Shown: positions 34,396 to 47,052, numbered from the stretch's first letter. The stretch: DNA of 64,000 nucleotides from Rallus limicola (GCA_022605955.1 JAKCOZ010000032.1:4898001-4962000); one strand, 5' to 3'. Notes: generated by a model from the sequence alone, not told the origin. Program-made: numbers and translations.

Positions 34396-35001
34396 CTATA
34401 ACCCAGATGCTGGAAAGCTGGTAAATGTGAAGTGCATGTTGCGCCTGAGTCCCCCAGGAAATGGGTTTTGTGGGGCTTTCTTTGTGAAGGACTGCTGTAG
34501 CGCTTGCAAAGGGGGTCTGGACCTGCAGTGCAGCTTGGCCCAGGGGTCGTGCTGTGTCATTCCAGGGCTGTGACACTGGTGGGATAAGGTCAAAGCCATT
34601 GTGGTGATGTGAGCTGTACATGGAGGTCCTGGGTAATGGTCAGGTCCTTCTTCTGTGGCTTGTTCCTGGAGGCAGATGGCAGGGAAATGTTTCTTCATCT
34701 TCCCTCGTTTCAAAGCAGCATGTTGAACATCAAGGGGATGTGTCTTCTTGAGTTTTGTTAGTGCCTGGGAAGGTGCTTTAGTAGTGAATGACTTGCCTGT
34801 GGCTTCCAGAGTAGTGCTCCGAGATTTCTGCTGCTGTGTTTGCCCGCTTCGTAGGGAAGAGAACTGGGACACTAAACTAGAGTAACTCTGGTGCCTTAAC
34901 TGCTGAGCACGTCTTCCCTTTCCTGAGCTGCTGCTGCTGGCTTCATACGGGCTGAGAGGGTGCCTCAGTCTTAAGTGGCTGGAAACTTTCTCCAAAGGCA
35001 C
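34396..35001 (-). other. Unassigned minus-strand open frame, about 200 codons
   Basis: This frame stays open for about 200 codons and opens with a GTG rather than an ATG near 35001. Its first half reads Ser-, Gln- and Lys-rich (LRHQSYSSLVSQFSSLRSG, LTKLKKTHPLDVQHAALKRG) and looks more protein-like than the other long frames in the window. It has no domain, signal peptide or membrane segment that I recognise. It could be chance, a retrocopy remnant or an unannotated exon. No splice or promoter evidence was found. Confidence 0.15.
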
Positions 35002-35037
35002 CAGCTTGGTTGAGCAGGTCCAATTTGGAAACTGCTA

Positions 35038-35075
35038 TTTTTTTTTTTAATATTTATTTATTTATTTATTTTTAA
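35038..35075 (+). repeat. T-run and (TTTA)n microsatellite
   Basis: About eleven T, AATA, then TTTA repeated about four times and a closing T/A run. Confidence 0.88.
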
Positions 35076-36230
35076 AACCTTCTGTTTGTCCTGTTGTCTG
35101 GTGCCTTTCTGAGTTGTTGGGCGAGTTGCGACACAAAGACGCAGAGAGAGAGATGTGCTGTTATTATCGGTGGTTGTTGTTCCTAAGTCTTTATTGATTT
35201 CTATGGAAGAAATAATAACAATGTGCATGAGGTATCCAGCTAACAAAAGAGGTCCCGCAGTACTCATCTCGAATTAAATATAGAGAGGCAGAATCCAACT
35301 GGGATATTGACAGGCAAATACAAAGCTTTGTGATTCAGCGTAGTGCTGGAGCGAAAGGAGGACTTTGCCTTGCCACTGCCCACCTTGGCAGAGGAGAGAG
35401 ACAGCATTGTTCTTCTCCACAGCCTGTTGAGAAACGTGTCCAAAACATCTTCGCTGGAGGCCAGAAATAAGCGTGTTGTCAGTGGGAGGGAGTTGCTACC
35501 TGAGACTCTGGCTGATGCATCCTAGCTAAGACGGGGGAAAGGAGCTGAGATGCCCCCACAGAAACAGGAGTGGGGTTTGAACCCACCCCCTTGTCATTCA
35601 AGGAGGTGACTGTTGAACTGCTGTGCTTAAGCTCACCTAGGGTGAGCAGATCTGTGTCTGTAGAAGGTTTCTGACAGCTGTTTGTTGTTTGTCCCTGTTT
35701 CTGGTCTGCATCAGCTCAGGGCATCCTGCCTTTCAGTGATAAAAAGGCCATGGGGAGGGAAAGCAAGGAGAAAATGTGTAAATCTGTTCCTCCAGCTGGT
35801 CTTTCTTTTCCCTACTGGATTAACTTGCCGACCCTTACTCCATGGTAGGCGCATCCCAAGCAGGACAGGATGTGAGGAACCACCTCTGACAGCACCCCAA
35901 GTGCTCTGAACTCTTTTTTTAAACCGACCCTACTGAGGGACTGGAAAAGCTTGCTCTCCCTTTTCCCTTTACTCCCCTTATTTTTGCATGGGTTGGGCTG
36001 TAACGTCCAAGAAAGACCATGTCGCTGCCGCTCCACCTGGGAGCAGGAGCAACGTGAAAATGCATTGCAGTCGTCTGTAGGCTTGGCACCCAATTCCTTC
36101 TCCAGAAAAACTCTGAGAAATTCAAACGAGGCTCAGGTAATCCTGTAATGTCAGAATTTGTCTCTCCCTTGACTTTACAAGGAATTCCCGAGCACGATAT
36201 CAAATCACAACCATATCTCTGCTCTTAAAT
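35076..36230. other. Single-copy non-coding DNA
   Basis: Nothing recognised apart from short GAGA runs. Confidence 0.4.
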
Positions 36231-36650
36231 CATTTCCTCTAGCAAAACATCACCCCATAGAGGAAGTCCTTTCAATGAAGACAAAAATGAAAGCATTTAT
36301 CGGTTTGAAAAGATCCCTCTGTGTGCCAGAATCAGTGAGAGAGAGAGAATGGGAAGTGTTAGTGCCTCTGGCGATGCCTTCGCCAGGCTGTTTGTCATCC
36401 CAGCACAAGTAGAAGCTGAGCACACACAAAATATTAAACTAATATTTTTGGCGCTCGGTGAATTTTGATTGTGGGTTCGCAGCGCCTGAGGCGGCGAACG
36501 GGAATGAGATGCAGTATCCTTAAGCTTTGTATTCATGGCTGAATTGATGCTCCTTTTATATTTATTTATAAGTACGTGTGACTCTCGATATCGCTGTTTA
36601 TCTGTTGTGTGAGAGAGAGAGAGATGCTAATGATAGCCGGTAGCGGGACC
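36231..36650. promoter_or_regulatory. Candidate conserved non-coding element with palindrome
   Basis: High-complexity single-copy sequence. It contains a perfect inverted repeat AAAATATTA-AAC-TAATATTTT (36428-36448), immediately followed by GGCGCT...AGCGCC arms (36450-36486) around GAATTTTGATTG. Further on are TTTATATTTATTTATAAG and a (GA)7 at 36611-36624. The combination of structured AT core and CpG shoulder looks functional. Evidence is limited to sequence texture. Confidence 0.25.
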
Positions 36651-37344
36651 CCACCAAGGCTGCCAAGTCAGGAAGCGCAGCAGCAAAACGAGACTGGTTT
36701 TTGGTCCTCGAGATGCTGCCTATGCTGAATTGATGACATGGCAATGCTCTGCTCAGATGTGAGCCGAGAGATGGCTGGGGAGGGGCAGAATCACTGGGAC
36801 GGGCTCCGTGTTCCCCAAATCTCTGCAGTTTGGTGGCAGAACTCTTCACCCTACCTAGGTGGGAGGGAGAAAACGAAAGCTGAGAGCTGGTTAATCTACC
36901 AGAAGGTCGAAGCTGAGGCTTTTTGCAGAGCTGTGGGATGGTAACCTGTCCTCTTCCTCCAGATGCGCCCTAAATTGACGCTACCGGACTTGACTTTGCA
37001 GGGCCAGGATGTTCTAGGGTTGGTTTTGCGCAGAGGAAAATAAACGAGGTTGTCAACCCGTGACCCTTCTGAAAAGATGAGGCCACCCTTCGCGCTCCAA
37101 ATAGCCACGCTGTTGGTTGAGATGTACTTTGTAGAGAGCGTACCAATTATGTGGGCTTTTTCAGAGCCCGGGAGCGGCGTGAGCTGTTATTTTCTTGAGT
37201 GAACAAGGAAGAGCCTGAGAGGTACAAGAGGTGATAGACAGCTTTGGGAGGAAACTGCAGTTAACCCAGAGTTAAATTTAACTCCCGGGGATCATGAGGA
37301 GTGAAAGCAAAGCTTTGTGCATCATGGCACAGGAGGACAAGCAC
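36651..37344. other. Single-copy non-coding DNA
   Basis: Nothing recognised. Confidence 0.4.
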
Positions 37345-37362
37345 CCTCTCTCTCTCTCTCTC
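37345..37362 (+). repeat. (CT)9 microsatellite
   Basis: Nine CT dinucleotides ending in CAGCTCACC. Confidence 0.9.
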
Positions 37363-37869
37363 AGCTCACCATTAGTGGCTTTGTGGAAGGAGCTGGTCCA
37401 GCACTGAGCTCGTTGAGCTTCATCTTATGGGGAGATGCAAGAAAATACATGTGTGGTGCTCCTTGCTTTAGAGCCTGGGGCAGAAATGAGCTAAATTACG
37501 AAGAGAAAAGGACAAGAGGTTCTCTCTCCAGTTTCTCAGCCAACTTTGAGGGTGATTCATCCTCCCCAAATTCCTGGCAGTCTTTTTCAGTGACCAGCAG
37601 CTCTGTCTTGCGTTGCTGACTCATAGCTGCTGGAAGCTTCTTTGAATTCAGAGTGAAGAAAATGTATGAGTTGGCTTTGATCTTGCGTGGAAGTTGTTTT
37701 TTGGAGGGTGAGGGGCAACCCAAGAGGGGGGGAGGAACAAAAGATGTAGCATGGAAGAGGTAAAAATTGAAGGAAAGGCAGGTAAAACCCAAGAAAGGGA
37801 ATGTGTATGTGGACTTTGAGCATCGGGGGGGTGGAGGAGGGATGGAATATTCAGCTGATCCGAAGCCAA
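37363..37869. other. Non-coding DNA
   Basis: Overlapping minus-strand frames rich in Ser, Pro and Phe reflect a purine-rich plus strand. No gene is recognised. Confidence 0.4.
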
Positions 37870-38110
37870 ACAAATGAACAGCATGATGAATGATGCAAAA
37901 CTATGCGCTGCGGTTGATTTCTTATTGCGGCAGTGATATTAGTAATAAAATCAATACCAGTAGTTAGCTGGGCCTAATAACTGCACAGATCGGATTAGAT
38001 TGATATTACTTCTCCTAATAATCTGCTGTTGTTGCTACTGCGTGCTAGGTAGGAACAGTTGCCCTGTCTTTTAATTAAGAAACGCGGGCTCCAGCACTTC
38101 TATACACTTG
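37870..38110. promoter_or_regulatory. Candidate conserved non-coding element
   Basis: TGATATTA occurs at 37934-37941 and again at 38001-38008. Between and after them lie AATAAAATCAATA, GGCCTAATAAC, CGGATTAGATTG (OTX-like GGATTA), CCTAATAATC and the palindrome TTAATTAA (38071-38078). There is no repeat signature. It is the strongest enhancer-like texture in the window, but conservation must be tested. Confidence 0.3.
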
Positions 38111-41100
38111 TATCCATAAGTGGAAATGGCTAGTCCATACCCCAGCAATTAAACCTTTCCCAAAGGCCCTTGGGCATTAAAATAAAGGGAGAACCCATTG
38201 AGAATCCCCCACCTGACAGCCTGGGTGCTGTGGGCATGCATTTTACCAGGTGAAAGGCATAGAGACTCAAGGCAGTTAAAACCAGGCTTACCCTCAGCTT
38301 TGGACCGCTCCAAAACCAGGCTTTTGGGGAATTTTATTGAAGTTCTGTCATTTTGTACCGAAACACAAGCAAAGCCCTTCAGATGTTTGTCAGAGAAGGT
38401 TGCGTTGAGCTATCTGCCTTCAGATGAGATGGGTCAGGTTGTGGGTCACCACCTCCCTTGTGGCTCAAGGTGACCACTGCACCCAGCGTCTCACCTCAGG
38501 AACCTCCCTGGCGAACCTCCTGGCCTCGATCGATGCGCTTCCCTGAAAAAACACCAGCTTAGAGAAACGGCCGTATTTAAAAGCAAGAGGCACGCCGGGT
38601 TTTATTGAATTTGTTCCAAACGGTTCTTACTTTCAATCACCCAGAAACTGTCTCCCTGCAGGCAACAATATCTTTTACTAATGAGTGTTTGCTGTATGAA
38701 ATAGCCCGTCTTGTACTTCTCGAGTTCTTCGCCCTGGCTCTGCACCTGCCCCACATTAAGGCCCCTCCTGGGTTTTCCTTGGATTTTTCTGGGCTACTTC
38801 ATGTGAATGAAATTGTCTGTGAAAGGGGAAAGGAGACCGGGAAAGCCGTGAGGTCACTTCAGGTCTGAAATGGAGTGAGAAGGGTGTTGAGTGCATCCCG
38901 GATCCTGACCATGGGGGCTGGATAAAGCCCCTTTGGGTTGCTCTCCTGATCTCTGCTCAGAGTGGGTTGTAGTTTCCGTTGAGTTACGGCCCAGGCGCGG
39001 CTCAGTGCGCTGTGCCCCAGGGATGCTTTCGCCTCCCGTGGAGGCTGGCTGGGTACCGGCCGTGCCAAACCAGCCTGCGTGGTGCTGCGGCTCGCTCAGA
39101 CCTGGTGTTTGCTCCCACAGGGTTTATTCTGGTGCCTCCTTGGGGCATTGTGGAGGAGCAGGCTGTATTGTGCCCCATGGGGCCGCCTTTGACCCTCTCC
39201 TCCTGGTTGCCTACTCGGTTTTAGGTTTTATCTTTAAAAAAAATAGTTTAAAAGCAACTGAAATACTTGCAGATGGTGATGCTTGCTCTCCTCTCCTATC
39301 TTTCTGCTCCCCAGCTGTGACCACGACTGTCTCTGCTGTCGTACTCAGGGGAGTGCTGGATGTCCCAGCAGTGTTGGAGCAGGGATTTAACCCAAATCCA
39401 GAGGGAGCTTTGCCACAGTGAGATTAAAAAGCTGACTGATGGGTTCAGTCAGCTGAGTGCAGGTGAAATGAGATGTCTGCCTTGCATCTCTTGGGTGATA
39501 GTTGTTGGTAGAGAGGAGAGCTGGAAGAGCAGGCTGCTCCTTTCCCTGCCCCCCCACCCCTCCACCCCCAAACCTCCACTCTCCCAGCAAGCAGGAGAGT
39601 GCTTGTGTGTCTGGCAGAGCTGGAAGAGGATGAAACTCTCCAGCTGCCCAGGAGGGAGAAAGAGAAGGACTTTGAATTTCTTCCCTTAAATCATAAGTCA
39701 CTCTAATTGTTTTCTTCTTTTTTCTGTGGTGTGTTTTTTATTTATTTATTTCTAGCTCTTGCTGTCTCCCTTTGAATCCAGGATTTATCTTCACTGGCAC
39801 ATGTACCCAGGGCTATCGCAGACAGTGTCGTCTAGCAAAACACCCACAGCCTGAGTGGGTGCCAATGCTGTTGCCAAACCGCGCTTGGCACCTCTGGGAC
39901 CTTCCCTCCCCCCCCAGCCTGTGTGCAGCAGCAGCAGCATCTTCCCCTTCCTCACTCCCATCAATGGAGGCACATGAGCTTATTAACAAAGCTGCTCAGG
40001 TGAGCAGAAAGGATGGGGTGAGGAAGAGGAAGGAGGGGCTGGGTAACTAGAAGCTCCAGGAGGAAGTCTGCGGGATGCTCAGGGTAGGGACTGCATGGGA
40101 GGGCTGTAGCCCTGCCCTGTCTCAGCAGCATCCCAAGGTGGGTGGATGCACACATGGAAACAGGATAGACCATGCGCCAGTGTCAGCTAGCCTCTGTGTC
40201 TGGCTTTGCCCCACTGTGGTTGTATGATTAAATATCCCCAAACTTTGCCTGTACTGCAAACCTGGGTACAGAAGCTGTCCCAACACAGCTGGTGCCTCCA
40301 AAATCTGCAGCGTGTGGGAGAAGGGATGCTCAGAAAACATCTGCATGGGCATCCAGCCCCAAACCTGCACCAGAGGGGTATATCTGCCCTGTGCAAGGAG
40401 GGTGCCCCCTCCCTATGCAGCCATCCCCGCTGCACTGCCTCTGCCTGCTTTCAGCAGCCCAGCGCTGGCCGTTTGCAGCGCATCCAGCCTAAAAATAAGA
40501 AGACAGATTGTCCACTTCAGCTGTAATTACCAACTGAAAAGACCCAGCTTGGATAAGAAGGGGAGGGAGATGAGGAAGAGAGGAGGGAGAAGGAAAAGAA
40601 GGAAGGGATGAAGTGAGAAAGAAACACATCCTTGAGCAGATTGTATCAATCATCCCCCCTGCTGCCTGTGCAAGGTCCCTGGGAGGGATAACTGCATCCT
40701 GCACTGGGGAAGCATCACCTGCCCGGTTGGCTGGAGCCGTGACTTCCTGAGGATGCAGAGGGAGGTTTTTCCACCCTCAGTTATCCACCCACCCCTAATT
40801 ACTTGTCCATTCTGTTCTCACTGTTTCCCAGCAAGCAGGGCTGGCTGGGGTGTCTTCTCCTTACCCCAGGACCAAACCAGGCTCCTCTCCAGGTCCCACG
40901 TGCCCAGGTGCAGAGCTGCTGGTGGGCACACGCCGAGAGGAAATGTCCTCTTGTCAGAAACCAGAAGTAAAATACACAGGATCACTAGAACCACAAGGCA
41001 TTTGATTTGGGCTTCTTTTGCCACCCTCCCCACCAATTGGCCTGTGCCCCCTTTTCTCTGGAGTCTTTAAATACTGTCCTGCCCACCCAGCTGGGTCCTG

Positions 41101-41755
41101 TTTGTAGAGCTGTGGTTTGTCTTATATTTATTTCTTTGTTTTTAAGTGCATCTGCCCTGCTGACTGGAGAAGCTGATGTGTTTTGACTGGATCACATAGG
41201 AGGAGGGAAGCACAATGCTGGTGCTCCCTGCAGCACTGCCAGCCCTACGCCTTCCTCTCGCTCCAGCTCTGGTGAGTGATGAGGAATCCTGGGTGTCAGA
41301 GGTGATGTATTAGCTGGGGAAGCAGAGAGCAGTTTGGGTGATGTTCCCGGAGTAGCTGACATTTCTTGGCGCTGCAGCAAGTCGTTGGAGGCAAGGATGG
41401 GTCCTGGGGAAGTGGTAGCACAGGTCACCCCAAGAGTCAGTGGGGAGAAGGCAACAATAACCCGTGGTAGAACAGCCCTGAGGTTGCAACATTGGGCCTT
41501 CCATGCCCACTGCCGCATGGGTGTGATGCAGCTGCTCCTGTGCAGCTCCGAGAGCCAAAAATACACCCTGGGGACAGTCACCTTCCCACCTTCCATCTCC
41601 AAAGACCCTCATACCTCCTCCAGTGCCCAGCAAGGCGTGAGAGACCACATCCAAGTCTCTCCCTGGGAAGCAGTTCAGCTGACCAGAGACAGCATGAGAG
41701 ATGGACAGCCACATACCCCAGGCCTATAGCTCGGGCTATGCCTGTGCACGCTGCC
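38111..41755. other. Single-copy non-coding DNA
   Basis: No gene is recognised. It contains a (TTTA)4 at about 39735-39752, a C-rich G4-capable block at 39548-39570 and a (GCA)4 near 39927. The TTTATTTCTAG at 39742-39755 resembles a 3' splice site, but no following exon is recognisable. Confidence 0.35.
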
Positions 41756-41915
41756 TCTCTTTAAGATGCCAGCATTGTCCCATCATTATCAGCTAATGCC
41801 CTCTAATGGGTCCATTAAACAACTCTGCCTTGGCTTCTAATCCCCCCTCCCTTACTCATAATCAGGCAGCATTACCTGCTTCAGAAGATACGATTACACT
41901 ACTTAATTCTTTCCA
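41756..41915. promoter_or_regulatory. Candidate conserved non-coding element
   Basis: Clustered CATTATCAGCTAATGCC, CTCTAATGGGTCCATTAAAC, TTCTAATCCCC (OTX/PITX-like TAATCC), CTCATAATCAGG, CGATTACAC and CTTAATTC in 150 bp of single-copy DNA. Motif-based inference. Confidence 0.25.
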
Positions 41916-44900
41916 AACGACAGCGCTGAGCCAGCAGCAGAGAGCTGTTCACCCTTACTTGGCAAAGCAAGACCCACCCCCCACCACCTGCCCTGGTGCA
42001 GGACCAGGCTGTGGGAGGGGAGGCCCAGCTCCTGCACCCGGCTTTCCCCTTCCCCGCTGCAGCTGGAGGGCATGTGCCTGTAATTATAGCAGATCCGTAG
42101 CAAACAGTTCCTCCAGCCCTGAGGAGCAGAGGGCTCTGCCTTATCTCCACCTAAAATGAGTCTTACTGACCTGCTGGGGACCACAGAGCTTGCTGCCATG
42201 CCACCCCACATCTTTGCTCGCTGCCAGGGCAAAGTACTCCATGGAGCCCAGGAGGACATCCAGATGCCCACCACCACTCCGTGCATCTCTGGAGTGACTC
42301 AAAATCAGCTGCTTTTTGCTTGGTACTTGGCTGGCTTTCTCTGGAGTTTGGAGAAATTTTTAATAGCTCTGGCCATTGATAATATGTCACTGGGAATTTG
42401 CTTAGCACTGTGTGGCATGAGCACTAAAAATACAAGGGTCCCGCTCCCTGGAGCGCTTGGAACCTCTGAGAGAAAGCAACCTCAGAGAAAAGAGGTAAGG
42501 CTGTGGAGAGATGCAGAGGTCCCAGGAGCGCAGCCAGCAGAGAAGGCTGCTGGGGATGGGCCCATGCAAGGCTTCTGGGACACCCAGAAGAGGAAAGGGC
42601 AAGAAATATGGGTCTCCTGGAAGCTCGGTGTCGGCACTGAGGGGCTGGTGGAGCATCATGGTTTTTGAGATCCACCACGCAACCTTGGTTCAAGTAGTTT
42701 GCCTTTTCCCCTGGGGATGGGGAAGACAGGACTCCGGGGGCTCTTTGAGGTCCACGGGTGGAAACCACAGTGGTACTAACTTTGGTTATTCAGAGGAAGG
42801 CATAGGCAAGAGGAGGCACAGACCTCAGCAAGACGCGTGCGCTGTTCTGTGTCCTGGAGCAGAAGGATATCTGTAGCAGAAGGCAATGACAGAAACAGCC
42901 TTTAAAACAATACGGCCCTTCCTGCAGACTTGCCATGCATTTCACCCTCAGGATCATGTGTCAGCTTTATTCCTAATGACCTCTGATGTGGCAGGCGGGC
43001 CTTCATCTTCTCCTTTGCGTGCTGGGCTGTATGCTCCTTGAGGTTTCTGGTGGTTTGTTGGGGTGTTTTTTTTCCCCCTCCTCCTTCCCATGTTGCTGTT
43101 CTAATGTCACGCTAAGCTGTTAAACCCAGCTGCAGTTTTGACAGATGATGTACTAGTTCCCTCTGCTTTGGATTTGACATTTCCATGAGCACTAAAAACA
43201 CACGCGCTTAACAAATTTTTAAAAGGGAAAAGAACCAGCACCACCACTCCCCTCCTGGGTTTTGGAGGGGGGTTGGCTTCGTTTTGGAGTTGATGAAAGA
43301 TGCCAGATTAACAACCCTTGAAACTGAAGCCTATTTTAGCCGTGGAAGCAGCAGGGTGAGAGAAGCCACCGCATGCATTGCTCCTCACCCCCCTGGTGCT
43401 GCTGTCCCTGGCACCTTCACGCCATGGCTTTCTGCCTCGGCTGCGATGCCACTCAGAAAGCATCATCCATGCCATTAGTCTCTCTCCTGTTGCTCCACAG
43501 GCCTGGATTTAGCACACAGAGCTCTAAATATTTCAGGGCCGTGCTGCTAGATGCAGCAGCTCCTTCCTTTGCAGTCGAGGCGGTGTTGTGCAACCAGTTC
43601 AAGAGAGATGGGTCCTTTGGAGGATGGAAGGGAGGCTTAACCCCAGAAGGGAATCTGTTCTTGAAGCCTGCTCTCCTGGCAGAAAAAGCACAAGGGAAAA
43701 AGGTGGGAAGAAACTTAAAACTGTCAGCCCGTGTTGATGTTTTGGGAGCTTTCATGCTGTGGGAGAAGCAGCCAGGGTGATGTCTTTTTTCCCCTTTTCC
43801 CATGTTGATGGAAGCAGGATCAAGCTATTTATCTTTGATGAAATGCCAAGAAATTGTTGGTTGTGTTTAGAAGCAGCAAAAAGGTATAATAAATAGTGCT
43901 TCCTGCTCTGAGACAGGCCACGGGGCGAGAGTGAGGAGACCAGGTCTGATAACCATCTGCACACATCCTTTCTTTGTGCTGTGACTGATGTGTCTCCAGT
44001 GTCCACAGTGGATCTTGAGCTAGAGGAGGCGTTGAGGTCTGTCAACATGTCTGCTACCTGAACAGTTGGTGAACCTTTGATAGGACAAAATAGGGAGTAC
44101 TCTGGAGCAACAGGTCATAGTGGTCCCGTTTCCACAAGGTAGCTCTGGATAATGTGGAGGGAGGTGCTGCTGCAAGGCTCTCATAACCTTGAGAGCCAAT
44201 TGCTGGAAAAGAAGATAGTCCAACCAAGACCGAGAGGAGCTCCAGGCTGTTGCTGCTTGCGTGAAAAAACCGTGGAGAGAAGCCAGCAAGGGCTTGCAAT
44301 GCCATCACCTGTCAAACCAAGGACAGCTGAAGGAAGGAGGAGGACCTCAGCATGAAGACAGGAAATCCAGTGGAGTCCATGCTCAGCACACTCCCAGTTT
44401 CTGTCTAGTGAAGTGCTCTGGCTGATCCTGCTATGAGTGGAGCTGAAGCAGCCTGAGATGTTAAAGGGGATGGTGTACAGTTGTGGAGTTGGCCACGTGC
44501 AGGCTGGGTTAAGCCCTCTGGTAGGCTGAACTCAGGTGCATAGTGTTGGGGCCAGAGGTGACATGGAGGAGGCAGTGGGGTTTGGGTCCTCAGAGACAGC
44601 AGTCACAGTGTGGAAGCTTTCCTCTTTCTTCTTGTTCTTGTTAAATTAAAACCCAAGCAGGTGAAAAAAACCTGATCTTTTTTCTTTCTGAGGAAGTAAA
44701 TGCCTTCTTGCAATTTCCAGTGCAGGAGGATGAGTACATTCCTTGTGTCACCCTCGTTATCAGCCCATCCCAGTTATGCTTCATCATCCATATTGCATCT
44801 CAGCTCAGGCTGCAAACCCCTGGGGCTGGGGCAGCCTCTGGTACCTAAATCAGGGGTGCCAATGGATGGGAACCAGCCACAGCCTCGCAGAGAGAAGGGG

Positions 44901-46164
44901 TTGCTGGGGCTGTGCTGGTGCTGCTTCAAGTGCTTGTGGAACAGAAGAGGCTTTGTGCTGTGAGTCAGGCTGTCTCCATCTGAGCATGGGGATGTTCACC
45001 TGCTTGCTGCCTCCTCAAGGGACAAGACAAGCAAGTTGCTCGCTCGTTAATACCTTGTGCTGCGAATTGGAAGCGCTGTGTAGATCCTAAATACTATCAT
45101 TGCTTTTTCTAAGTATAATAGAGCTGGAGGAGCAGCAAGAATCAGATTTGGCACTGGAGAATCTCATCCAGAAGATGGCTTAGCCTGTGGTGACCACCCG
45201 CTTTTGCTTGCGGGGCAAATGCTGACCCACAGCAACCGCAGTGGGTGCAAAGGGAGAGGGAGGCCAGGCAGGAGAAGAGCAGGTGATCAGGTGATATTTC
45301 CTCCTAACCACAGAAGTTAGAGGTGTGTGAAACACAGGTGGGAGAAAAAAAGAGGGTCAGAGCTTGCTTGCTGCCTGTGGCTTCCCCTGAGCATGGCGTT
45401 CACCTCTATCTCCTGGACTTTTAGCAGCTGGGTGTCACCTCTATGTCTGTTTACCCACCTGGGGCAGGAGCTGATGGTGTGTTGTAGCACTGTGCTCCAA
45501 CATTGGCCCGAGGGAGCTGATGGGCACACAGGAATGGGAGCAAAAACCTTGAGTACGGCAGAGCTGGGCTGCTACTGGGGATGGCGGTCCTGCCAGATTT
45601 GGGCCAGCATTGGGATAAAGGCAGTAAAGCAAAAGGGACAAATTTTGGCTGGCATCACAACCATGCTTTTCTCAGGGCACCTTCATCTTGATCCTGCATG
45701 CTTCGCTGGGAAGAGCTGGTGGGGTGTCTGACACATGCCATGCCGCTCCATGGGAGAAGCACATCTTAATTTCAGGGCTGAACAGATGGAGGAGCGCCCA
45801 TCCTAAACTTCCCCTTGAGATTTCCCAGCCAGCAGCTTGCAGTGAAACTCTCCCTTTCAAATCCAAGGCAGAGCGTGGCTGGGCTCTGGCAGGAGAGCTG
45901 GCCGAGCAGGAGTCCATCTGGGCAGAGATGTGGCCGTTCATTTCCCACACAGGGATCCCACAGGTCACACACAGCAGCCCTTTGCACTGGGAAATTACCA
46001 GGAAACAAAACCAGCTCCTCATCTCCACCCATAGGACCGCTTCTCTGGGCACCTCCAGGTCCCTGTGGTGCATGTGATGCCAGGGAGAGCATCAGAGGTA
46101 CCGGCCCCATGTCAAACAACAAGTGAAGGGTATGGGTTGGTAACAGCTCCTCAGTGATGCCACC
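41916..46164. other. Single-copy non-coding DNA
   Basis: No gene is recognised. Frames of 120-170 codons (for example 42156-42668 and 43373-43780, plus strand) have no domains. The part 42900-43230 has CATGCATTTC, TCCTAATGACC and AACAAATTTTTAAAAG motifs, but nothing callable. Confidence 0.35.
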
Positions 46165-46203
46165 TTATTTATTTATTTATTATTCTCTCTTATTTTTATT
46201 TAA
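46165..46203 (+). repeat. (TTTA)n low-complexity tract
   Basis: TTATTTATTTATTTATTATT followed by CTCTCTTATTTTTATTTAAG. Short and imperfect. Confidence 0.8.
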
Positions 46204-46349
46204 GTGCCGGTGATCCAGGGGAAACACATTTGTTTGAGAGATTTGAACAGAAGCATCAACAGATGCACTCTGCAATAAAAACGTGAGAGCTGCTATTATG
46301 CTTTCAGGAAGAGAGCAGAGAGGAGAAAAACTGCAGGCATCAGAGATAA

Positions 46350-46364
46350 ACACACACACACACA
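46350..46364 (+). repeat. (CA)7 microsatellite
   Basis: Seven CA units after GAGATAAA. Confidence 0.85.
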
Positions 46365-47032
46365 GAATTATGGACAGGCAGGATTTAATAGGTCACCAAT
46401 CATGTTCTCATTGCCAAGGTAGGTTACCCCTTGAGCTGATTTTTATTTTTTTAATTAAAAAAAAAAAGAAGAGCACAAAACCATGTACCTACCGGCCCTG
46501 AAATAGAGTAGGTGGGGTTTTTGGAGCATCTCCATGAGGGCTGTGTCTTACCTTTTGCTCCTGAATGTTTTCACTAGCACAGCCCCACATCTAGAGAAGC
46601 TCATGCTACTTGGTGCAGGGTGGGAGGAGGTGGTGGATAAAGGGGAAAGGGCAGTTAAGGGACCTCCTTGCACCCACTTCACCTCTAAAAGCTGGAAGGG
46701 GGTGAAATCAAGGTCCCCCCTCTTCTGCAGTTGTTACAGGTGTATTTTCAGGGGAGGATAAAAGCAGGCAAGGTGACAGCACCCGTCCTAATTTCATCAT
46801 CTTCACATCCCTGTGCCATCGCTTGTTTATCTCCTTCAGCAGTGTATGGTGTTGATGTCCTGAGGCTGCCGCAAATCAGATGGACCATGGGTTTCGATCT
46901 CCCTGGCTCTCTGGTGGGTCTTCTCTTGCGCCTCCGTCATGGGATCCTTTTGTTCCGTGCTTATGTTCCAGCAGGTATGATGGGACTTTGTGACCGGGCC
47001 TTTAAGGTGCTGCATTAATACTGCAAATAAGA
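46365..47032. other. Single-copy non-coding DNA
   Basis: Nothing recognised apart from a TTTTTTTAATTAAAAAAAA-type mirrored run near 46446-46466. Confidence 0.4.
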
Positions 47033-47052
47033 GGGGGGGGGGGGGGGGGGGG
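47033..47052 (+). repeat. G20 homopolymer
   Basis: Twenty consecutive G. Rare at this length, a likely G-quadruplex and a likely sequencing or assembly weak point. Confidence 0.92.

Noticed and set aside
39735..39775. TTTATTTCTAG as a splice acceptor
   Set aside because: The tract is explained by the TTTA microsatellite, and no downstream exon with a donor and a protein-like frame is recognisable.
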